From Thermoplasmata archaeon (lineage in GTDB: Archaea; Thermoplasmatota; Thermoplasmata; Lutacidiplasmatales; UBA184), in contig JASHVI010000037.1 in the NCBI GenBank assembly GCA_030039525.1, positions 1 through 5,162 of the forward strand: DNA of 5,162 nt, written 5' to 3'. The translations under genes and the position numbers were made by a program. Position 1 is the stretch's first letter. Each line of letters opens with the position of its first letter. This document shows positions 1 through 5,071 of the stretch, piece after piece. Below the pieces are notes generated by a model. The model ran no database searches and was not told where the DNA came from. It saw only the letters and a list, made by a program, of their open reading frames with translations.

Positions 1-290
1 GGTACAACGTCTCGTACGTGAACTCCCCCGCGGCGGGGGACTACCCGATCGTCTCGTACACGTACGTCCTGATCTACCAGGACCCGGGCAAGGCCTCGTC
101 GAGCTACTCGCTCCAGACCACCGAGAACATGGTCGACTTCCTCTGGTGGGCGGTCACGGTCGGGCAGAACTACTCCTCGCAGCTCTTCTACATCCCGCTC
201 CCGCACAGCACCGTGGTCTTCGACGAGAACGAGCTCAAGTCGATGACCTTCAACGGGGCGGCGATCCCGATCTGCACGACGACGAGCTAG
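1..290 (+). CDS. pstS: Phosphate ABC transporter substrate-binding protein PstS, C-terminal end (partial)
   Basis: This is the last 95 codons of a PstS-type phosphate-binding protein; the 5' part lies left of the window and the frame starts at base 3. PstS binds inorganic phosphate outside the membrane and delivers it to PstC/PstA. The visible part has the usual PstS C-terminal architecture: a strand segment YPIVSYTYVLIY (bases about 45-80), then a helix around FLWWAVTVGQNYSSQ with the characteristic pair of tryptophans and a GQ, then a YIPLP turn and a terminal helix ending at TAG 288-290. The phosphate-contacting residues and the signal peptide would be upstream and cannot be checked. It ends in AIPICTTTS, so a cysteine sits seven residues... 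more exactly five residues from the C-terminus. pstC follows after 22 nt, which supports the assignment. Confidence 0.88.
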   Translation, partial: YNVSYVNSPAAGDYPIVSYTYVLIYQDPGKASSSYSLQTTENMVDFLWWAVTVGQNYSSQLFYIPLPHSTVVFDENELKSMTFNGAAIPICTTTS

Positions 291-312
291 CGCGGGGCCG
301 GGGAACCGAGCG

Positions 313-1362
313 ATGCGCCTCGCCAACCCCTTCCGGACCCTTCTCCGCCGGCCGTCGCAGGGACGCCGGCGGTGGGGGGACCTCGCCTTCCGGGGGATCG
401 TCACGATCGGCGCGGGCGCCGTCGTCGGCGTCCTCGTCGCGATCCTCTGGATCCTGTGGACCGGCTCCTCGCAGAGCCGGGCCGCCTTCGGCCTCGGCAT
501 CGTCACCAACCCGACCTGGGACATCACGACGAACGTCTTCGGCCTCCTGCCGATGATCGACGGGACCCTGCTGACCTCGGCCATCGCGCTGGTCCTCGCC
601 GTGCCCATCGCGCTCGGCTCGTCGATCTTCCTCACCCAGCTCGCCCCGAAGGCGCTCCCCTCCGCGCTGAAGGCCGCCCTCGCCCAGGTGGTGGACCTCC
701 TCGCGGCGATCCCGTCGATCGTCTACGGGTTCTGGGGGCTCTTCGTCCTCGTGCCGTACATGCGGACCACGGTCGACCCGGGCCTCCGGTCCGCCTACGA
801 CCGTCTCGGGAACCTCGTCGCGCCCACGGTCCACGCGGTCTCGCCGGGCGCTTCGGCCTGGGCGGGGACCCACAGCCCGTTCACCGGGACCATCATCGGG
901 GAGGACGTCCTCTCCGCCTCGATCGTCCTCGCCATCATGGTCATCCCGACCGTCGCCGCGATCAGCCGCGACGCGCTGGCCGCGGTCCCGATCCCCCAGC
1001 GGGAGGCGGCGCTCGCGCTCGGGGCGACCAACTGGGAGGCGACGCGGCGCGCGGTGCTTCCCTACGCGCGCTCCGGGATCTTCGGCGCGAGCATCCTCGG
1101 TCTCGGCCGGGCCCTCGGCGAGACCATGGCCGTCACGCTCGTCATCGGGAACGGCCTCGCCCCCCCGACCTCCCTCTTCAACTCGGGCTCGACCCTCGCG
1201 AGCCTGATCGCGACGCAGTTCTCGGAGTCGACCGGCCCGCTCGAGTACTCGGTCATCATCGAGGCCGGCCTCATCCTCCTCCTCATCACGCTCGGCGTCA
1301 ACATCGTCGCGCGGGCGATCCTCTGGCGCTTCCAGTCCCCCGGGGGCGCGGGAGGGGACTAG
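313..1362 (+). CDS. pstC: Phosphate ABC transporter permease PstC
   Basis: This is the 349-residue integral membrane subunit that forms the phosphate channel with PstA. Six hydrophobic segments are visible at about 28-50, 84-108, 122-150, 198-218, 253-278 and 313-338. The EAA loop that docks on the ATPase is at 230-250 (REAALALGATNWEATRRAVL), followed by GRALGETMAV at 265-274, both typical of PstC/PstA. The family landmarks TWDITTNVFGLLP (68-80) and IPSIVYGFWGL (133-143) distinguish PstC from PstA. The protein is somewhat longer than E. coli PstC (about 319 residues). The extra length lies mainly in an Arg-rich N-terminal leader and in the loop between segments 3 and 4 (151-197). The ATG at 313 is the first in-frame start after pstS; its upstream region has only G-runs and no clear GGAGG. 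The stop codon abuts the pstA start directly. Confidence 0.96.
   Translation: MRLANPFRTLLRRPSQGRRRWGDLAFRGIVTIGAGAVVGVLVAILWILWTGSSQSRAAFGLGIVTNPTWDITTNVFGLLPMIDGTLLTSAIALVLAVPIALGSSIFLTQLAPKALPSALKAALAQVVDLLAAIPSIVYGFWGLFVLVPYMRTTVDPGLRSAYDRLGNLVAPTVHAVSPGASAWAGTHSPFTGTIIGEDVLSASIVLAIMVIPTVAAISRDALAAVPIPQREAALALGATNWEATRRAVLPYARSGIFGASILGLGRALGETMAVTLVIGNGLAPPTSLFNSGSTLASLIATQFSESTGPLEYSVIIEAGLILLLITLGVNIVARAILWRFQSPGGAGGD
1351..1357 (+). promoter_or_regulatory. Ribosome binding site for pstA
   Basis: GGAGGGG lies 5 nt before the ATG at 1363, inside the last codons of pstC (Gly-Gly-Asp). It fixes the pstA start directly after the pstC stop and shows that this organism uses Shine-Dalgarno initiation within the operon. 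Confidence 0.7.
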
Positions 1363-2247
1363 ATGGGCGCCCGGATCCGCCATGGGGTCAATCTCACGGC
1401 GACCGTCCTCGCCGCGCTGACGCTGGTGGTCGTGCTCATCCCGCTCGCCAGCATCCTCGTGACCGCCTTCCAGCGCGGGGAGGCGGCGCTGACCTCCCCG
1501 GGCTTCTTCACCGAGTCGCCCGCCAACCCCTGCTCCCCGAGGGCCGGGACCGTCTGCCACTACGGGGGCATCGCCCCCGCGCTCGACGGGACGCTCGCCC
1601 TCGTCGGGCTCGCGGCGCTCATCTCGGTCCCGATCGGCCTCGCGGCCGCGATCTTCGTCGTGGAGTATGGCCGGGACCGCCCGAGCGCCCGGCTCATCAC
1701 GGCGAGCGCCGACGTCCTCTCCGGCGTGCCGTCGATCGTCGCCGGGCTTTTCATCTACACCTACATGGCCGCCAACTACCCGCAGATCGTGTTCAGCGCG
1801 CTCTCCGGTTCGCTGGCCCTCTCGGTCCTCATGATCCCGATCGTCACGCGGACGGCGGAGGAGGCGCTCCGGACCGTCCCGAACTCGCAGCGCGAGGCGG
1901 CGGAGGCGCTCGGGATCACGAAATGGAAGGCGACGCTCCGGATCACCCTCGGCGCGGCGCTCCCCGGCATCGTGACCGGCGTCCTCCTCTCCGTGGCCCG
2001 GGCGGCGGGCGAGGCGGCTCCGCTCCTGCTCACCGCCTTCGGGAACAACCTGGGCTTCCAGGGCTTCACCCAGCCCTCGGACGCGATCCCCCTGCTCGTC
2101 TACGACTTCGCGACGAGCCCCTACCAGAACTGGATCGCCCTCGCCTGGGGGGCGGCCCTCACGCTGATCGTCATCGTCCTCGGTCTCAGCATCCTCTCGC
2201 GGCTCGTCCTGGCGAGGATGGCCCGCCGCCTCCGGGGGAGCGCCTGA
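1363..2247 (+). CDS. pstA: Phosphate ABC transporter permease PstA
   Basis: This is the 294-residue second membrane subunit of the phosphate channel, about the length of E. coli PstA. Hydrophobic segments are visible at about 11-35, 77-101, 115-135, 147-165, 202-226 and 255-283. PstA landmarks are GGIAPALDGTL (68-78), GVPSIVAGLFIYTY (121-134) and the EAA loop QREAAEALGITKWKATLR (176-193), followed by VARAAGEAAPLLLTA (211-225). The first extracytoplasmic loop holds two cysteines, Cys57 and Cys65, next to the GGI motif. The ATG start has a GGAGGGG site 5 nt upstream. The gene starts immediately after pstC and its TGA shares one base with the pstB ATG, so the two permeases and the ATPase are probably translated as a coupled unit. 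Confidence 0.96.
   Translation: MGARIRHGVNLTATVLAALTLVVVLIPLASILVTAFQRGEAALTSPGFFTESPANPCSPRAGTVCHYGGIAPALDGTLALVGLAALISVPIGLAAAIFVVEYGRDRPSARLITASADVLSGVPSIVAGLFIYTYMAANYPQIVFSALSGSLALSVLMIPIVTRTAEEALRTVPNSQREAAEALGITKWKATLRITLGAALPGIVTGVLLSVARAAGEAAPLLLTAFGNNLGFQGFTQPSDAIPLLVYDFATSPYQNWIALAWGAALTLIVIVLGLSILSRLVLARMARRLRGSA
2234..2240 (+). promoter_or_regulatory. Ribosome binding site for pstB
   Basis: GGGGGAG lies 6 nt before the ATG at 2247, within the last codons of pstA. It supports the ATG at 2247 as the pstB start rather than a longer upstream reading of the same frame. Confidence 0.6.
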
Positions 2248-3002
2248 TGGACGCGACGAAGATGGCGGCGGTCGGCCTCTCCGCCTCCTACGGCCGCGGG
2301 CCGGCGATCACCGACATCAACCTCGAGTTCGGCCCGAACTCGGCGACGGCGATCATCGGCCCCTCCGGCTGCGGCAAGTCGACCTTCATCCGGTGCCTCA
2401 ACCGGATGCACGAGACCGCCCCGCGAGCGACGGTGACGGGGAAGGTCTTCCTCGACGGCGAGGACATCTACGAGCAGGACCCGACGGCGGTCCGACGGCG
2501 CATCGGGATGGTCTTCCAGCGCCCCAACCCGTTCGCCACGATGACGATCTTCGACAACGTCGCGGCGGCCCTACGGTTCAACGGCCGGCACTCCCGCGAG
2601 GAGACCGACAAGATCGTCTACGAGAGCCTCCAGGCCGCCGCCCTCTGGGAGGAGGTCAAGGACCACCTCTTCGCCGGGGCGACCTCCCTCTCCGGGGGCC
2701 AGCAGCAGCGCCTCTGCATCGCCCGGGCCCTCGCCGCCCAGCCGGAGGTCCTCCTGATGGACGAGCCGTGCAGCGCCCTCGACCCGATCTCGACCGCGAA
2801 GGTCGAGGACCTCATTTTTACCCTGAAGCGCACCTATACGGTCATCATCGTGACCCACAACATGCAGCAGGCCGCCCGCGTCGCCGACCGGACGGCCTTC
2901 TTCTATCTGGGGAAGCTCATCGAGGTGAACGACACGAAGGAGATCTTCGAGCGTCCGAAGGAGAAGCTCACGGAGGGGTACGTGTCCGGGAGGTTCGGCT
3001 GA
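2247..3002 (+). CDS. pstB: Phosphate ABC transporter ATP-binding protein PstB
   Basis: This is the 251-residue cytoplasmic ATPase that powers phosphate import through PstC/PstA, close to the usual PstB length (about 250-260). All ABC motifs are intact: an aromatic A-loop candidate Tyr15, Walker A GPSGCGKST (38-46), Q-loop Gln91 in FQRPNPF, signature LSGGQQQR (148-155), Walker B VLLMDEP (168-174) with catalytic Glu173, and H-loop His204 in VTHNMQQA. PstB-specific features are CLNRMHE after Walker A, MVFQRPNPF, MDEPCSALDPISTAKVE and THNMQQAARVADRTAFF. The start overlaps the pstA stop by one base (TGATG). phoU follows after 2 nt. A short run of A/T-rich codons (ATT TTT, then TAT) around 2814-2838 stands out against the otherwise GC-ending codon use but leaves the protein normal. 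Confidence 0.97.
   Translation: MDATKMAAVGLSASYGRGPAITDINLEFGPNSATAIIGPSGCGKSTFIRCLNRMHETAPRATVTGKVFLDGEDIYEQDPTAVRRRIGMVFQRPNPFATMTIFDNVAAALRFNGRHSREETDKIVYESLQAAALWEEVKDHLFAGATSLSGGQQQRLCIARALAAQPEVLLMDEPCSALDPISTAKVEDLIFTLKRTYTVIIVTHNMQQAARVADRTAFFYLGKLIEVNDTKEIFERPKEKLTEGYVSGRFG
2988..2995 (+). promoter_or_regulatory. Probable ribosome binding site for phoU
   Basis: GGGAGGTT sits in the last codons of pstB, with its GGAGG core about 11 nt from the ATG at 3005. The spacing is longer than for pstA and pstB, so initiation may partly rely on ribosomes terminating at the pstB stop two bases before the start. Confidence 0.45.
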
Positions 3003-3004
3003 CG

Positions 3005-3721
3005 ATGCCGATCGTCGCCGAGCGCAAGGCCTTCTCGGCCGGGCTCGACGAGCTCAACGAGAACATGGCGACGCTCGCCGAGCTCGCCAAGCTCTCGATC
3101 CGCAAGGCCGTGGCGACCCTCGAGACGCGCCCGGAGGCGATCGCGTCGGACGGCCGCGACGTCTTCGCCCTCGACCAGGAGATCTACGCGCTGAAGCAGC
3201 AGGTGGTGAAGGGCTGCGTCGACCTCATCGCGCTCCACGCGCCGGTCGCGAAGGACCTCCGCCTCATCACGACCTCCCTCGAGATCTCCACCGACCTCGA
3301 CCGGATCGGCCGGTACTCCCGCGACATCGTCGAGATCTCGAACCTCCTCGGGGAGGAGGCCCGCTCGCCGACGGCCGCGAACGTCGACCTCGTGCGGCTC
3401 GGGAACCTCGCGATCGACATCGTCGACCGGGCGCTCACCGCCTTCGCGGCGCGGGACGCCGAGGCCGTGGCCGACATCGTCCGCCGGGACGATCCGATCG
3501 ACGACCTCCACGACAAGGTCTTCCGGGAGATCATCGAGCGGATGACCGACCACTCCATCTCGCCGAGGGCCGGCGCGGAGTTCGTCCTGATCAACCGGTA
3601 CTTCGAGCGCCTCGCCGACCACGCCGTGAACATCGGCCTCCACGTCACCTACATGGTGACCGGGGTCCGGCCGAGGGTCAAGGCCGAGGGGGCGAAGGGC
3701 CCCTTCGGCGACCCCTCGTGA
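3005..3721 (+). CDS. phoU: Phosphate transport system regulatory protein PhoU
   Basis: This 238-residue all-helical PhoU is of normal family length and has the two tandem three-helix repeats (about 8-115 and 125-218). PhoU is a peripheral cytoplasmic protein that restrains Pst transport and, in bacteria, relays its state to the PhoR kinase. Repeat 1 carries LHAPVAKDLRLITTSLEI followed by DLDRIGRYSRDI (97-108). Repeat 2 carries NRYFERLADHAVNI (197-210). The canonical metal-cluster motif E/DxxxD is intact in repeat 2 (Glu201, Asp205). In repeat 1 the equivalent reads Asp99-xxx-Arg103, so the second acidic residue is replaced. The ATG at 3005, two bases after pstB, matches the usual PhoU N-terminus; the open frame continuing upstream inside pstB is a shadow. 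The C-terminal tail (221-238) is a basic, Pro/Gly-rich extension. No phoR/phoB-type genes are visible here. Confidence 0.95.
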   Translation: MPIVAERKAFSAGLDELNENMATLAELAKLSIRKAVATLETRPEAIASDGRDVFALDQEIYALKQQVVKGCVDLIALHAPVAKDLRLITTSLEISTDLDRIGRYSRDIVEISNLLGEEARSPTAANVDLVRLGNLAIDIVDRALTAFAARDAEAVADIVRRDDPIDDLHDKVFREIIERMTDHSISPRAGAEFVLINRYFERLADHAVNIGLHVTYMVTGVRPRVKAEGAKGPFGDPS

Positions 3722-4275
3722 GGCGCCCCATCCCGGGGCCTCGCCGGGTGGTCCTCGTCCGGCACGCGCCCGCCTCCTCGCGGGACCCGGTCCGTTGGCC
3801 GAACGACGACCTGCGGCCGCTCCGTCCGGACGGGCGACGGCGGTTCCGTCGGGCCGCCCCGGGGCTCGCGGGCCTGCTCACCGCCCAGGGGGTCGTCGCG
3901 ACGAGCCCGCTCACGCGGGCCCAGCAGACCGCGGAGATCCTCGCGGAGCGCTGGCGGCCCGCCGCCTCCCCCGAGGTCTGGGAGGAGCTGCGCCCGGAGG
4001 CGACGATGGCCTCGCTCCTCGAGCGGGTCCGGCGCGCGGTCCGGAACGACCGGGACCTGGTCGTCTTCGGTCACGAGCCGCAGTTCTCCCGCTGGGTCGG
4101 CTACGCGCTCACCGGGGAGGCGCTCTCCGCGCTGAAGTTCTCGAAGGGCGGCGCGGTGGCCCTCGCCTTCGCCGGCGCGCCCCGCGCCGGCGCCGGGCAG
4201 CTCCGGTGGGCCCTCACGCGGGGCCAGCTCGGCGACCTTGGACGGCACCGCCGAGGGCCCGAGGACGACGACTGA
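3718..4275 (+). CDS. SixA-like phosphohistidine phosphatase (histidine phosphatase superfamily)
   Basis: This is a 185-residue cytoplasmic branch-1 histidine phosphatase resembling SixA, which removes phosphate from phosphohistidine on carrier domains in E. coli. The catalytic set is complete: LVRHA with Arg15 and nucleophile His16, Arg67 in SPLTRAQQTAEIL, and His119 in VFGHEPQFS. Spacing between them resembles E. coli SixA (Arg7, His8, Arg55, His108). The later KFSKGGAVAL (139-148) is also typical of SixA-type proteins. The GTG start overlaps the phoU TGA (GTGA), so translation is probably coupled to phoU; no good Shine-Dalgarno sequence precedes it. The protein is unusually Arg-rich and ends in an acidic tail (PEDDD). 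The substrate is not evident: membership in the pst operon suggests a phosphate-related target, but this is inference. A phosphoglycerate-mutase-like phosphatase with a small-molecule substrate is the alternative. Confidence 0.85.
   Translation: MRRPIPGPRRVVLVRHAPASSRDPVRWPNDDLRPLRPDGRRRFRRAAPGLAGLLTAQGVVATSPLTRAQQTAEILAERWRPAASPEVWEELRPEATMASLLERVRRAVRNDRDLVVFGHEPQFSRWVGYALTGEALSALKFSKGGAVALAFAGAPRAGAGQLRWALTRGQLGDLGRHRRGPEDDD
4170..4192. repeat. Perfect GC-only inverted repeat inside sixA-like gene
   Basis: A 10-bp arm (4170-4179) and its exact reverse complement (4183-4192) are separated by a 3-nt CCC loop. Every base of the stem is G or C. It lies inside the phosphatase gene, where it encodes an AGAPRAGAG repeat near residues 152-160. 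It could form a very stable RNA hairpin. It may equally be a by-product of Ala/Gly/Pro/Arg codons in GC-rich DNA. Confidence 0.5.
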
Positions 4276-4277
4276 CG

Positions 4278-4298
4278 GCCGCGTCGATCGCGCGCGGC
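4278..4298. terminator. Possible hairpin between the convergent genes
   Basis: The 28-nt gap between the two convergent stop codons contains GCCGCG (4278-4283) and its reverse complement CGCGGC (4293-4298) around a 9-nt loop. There is no T-run on either side, so it is neither a classical intrinsic terminator nor a T-rich archaeal one. Its position between converging transcripts is the main reason to list it. Confidence 0.25.
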
Positions 4299-4303
4299 TC
4301 CGG

Positions 4304-5071
4304 CTACGGGTTCTCGCCGAGGCGGTGGCCCGAGAACCGGGCCTGGACGATCGCGCGGACGTCCCGGTGGACCTCGCGCGGCGAGCGGTTCGAGTTGACC
4401 TTCACGAAGTCGTACTCACCGGCCATCCACTCGAACTCCTTGCGGAGGAGCTCCTGGTACCGGAAGAAGCTCTCGAAGCGGTCCTGCGAGAGGCCGAGGT
4501 CCATCCCGGACTCCCAGTAGTCGAGCGAGCCGTACCGGCCGAAGGCCCGGTGCATCAGGAGGTCGGTCCGCGTGTCGAGGAAGATGGTGAGGTCCGGCTT
4601 GAGCGCGAAGGCGTAGAGCCGCTGCGCCCAGTTCCGCGTCGCCCCCCGGACGACGGCCCGCGCCATCAGCGTGAAGATGTACCGGTCGGCGAGCACGACC
4701 GTCCCGGCGGAGAGCGCCGGGACGATCTTGTTCTCCAGCTGGTCGGCGAAGTCGACGGCGTAGAAGAGGGCCATCGTCGTCTTGCCGAGCACGTGCCCCT
4801 GCTTCGCCTGGTCGATGAGGCCGCCGACGAGCGAGGAGCGGCGCAGCCCGGTGTCGACGACCGAGTGCCCCTGGATCTCGAGGTGCTCCCGCAACAGGTT
4901 GCACTCCGTCGTCCGACCGGAGCCGTCGGCCCCCTCGATGACGATGAGGCGTCCCTTGAGGCCCTCCTCCCGGACCCCGGGGAGGTGGACGCCGAAGTGC
5001 GGGAAGGCGGTCCGGGGCGGGGCCCGCGCGACCTTGCGGCCCCGCTTGGTCGGGGCGCGCTTAGGAGCCGT
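4304..5071 (-). CDS. Thymidylate-kinase-like P-loop kinase with apparent ACG start
   Basis: This protein resembles dTMP kinase, which phosphorylates dTMP to dTDP with ATP. Numbered from the ACG at 5071 it has 255 residues. The strand-plus-P-loop RLIVIEGADGSGRTT ends at residue 55, with Arg53 where Walker A has Lys. Other family features are the DRY motif at 129-131 (VVLADRYIF), the strand KPDLTIFLDTRTD (about 158-170), a LID-type segment around 175-205 (GRYGSLDYWESGMDLG) and a terminal helix. No ATG, GTG or TTG lies in frame upstream of the P-loop. The first such codon, TTG at 4894, falls after the P-loop and would delete it. A strong ribosome binding site 7 nt before ACG 5071 decides the proposed start, which overlaps the upstream gene by 11 nt. 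The first 20 residues are basic and Pro-rich, unlike ordinary dTMP kinases (about 200-215 residues). The substrate could differ from dTMP. Family is fairly sure, start is not; the 3' end (TAG 4304-4306) is firm. Confidence 0.72.
   Translation of the reverse strand, partial: TAPKRAPTKRGRKVARAPPRTAFPHFGVHLPGVREEGLKGRLIVIEGADGSGRTTECNLLREHLEIQGHSVVDTGLRRSSLVGGLIDQAKQGHVLGKTTMALFYAVDFADQLENKIVPALSAGTVVLADRYIFTLMARAVVRGATRNWAQRLYAFALKPDLTIFLDTRTDLLMHRAFGRYGSLDYWESGMDLGLSQDRFESFFRYQELLRKEFEWMAGEYDFVKVNSNRSPREVHRDVRAIVQARFSGHRLGENP

Noticed and set aside
8..59. Direct repeat CGTCTCGTAC at 8-17 and 50-59
   Set aside because: Both copies encode Val-Ser-Tyr in PstS with the same preferred codons; a 10-base match fits coincidence.
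291..312. Possible regulatory element between pstS and pstC
   Set aside because: The 22-nt gap contains only G-runs, with no convincing hairpin, promoter or clear GGAGG.
250..1560. 436-codon open frame on the - strand opposite pstC/pstA
   Set aside because: It is Asp/Arg/Gly-rich low-complexity translation with no domain, lying opposite two well-supported permease genes. Long antisense frames are expected at this G+C content.
372..2246. Long + strand open frame running through pstC and pstA into pstB
   Set aside because: The part before 2247 is out of frame with both permeases and reads as Arg/Pro/Gly-rich nonsense. Only the pstB part, from the ATG at 2247 with its own ribosome binding site, is real.
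2393..3004. N-terminal extension of the phoU frame within pstB
   Set aside because: It is a shadow of pstB in another frame; PhoU homology begins at the ATG at 3005.
3649..4248. 199-codon - strand frame opposite the sixA-like gene
   Set aside because: Its composition is Arg/Pro/Gly/Glu-rich with no recognisable motif. The opposite strand encodes a phosphatase with its full catalytic set.
4304..4894. TTG at 4894 as the kinase start (196 residues)
   Set aside because: It would remove the P-loop strand and the entire Walker A motif, which are clearly encoded in the same frame just upstream.
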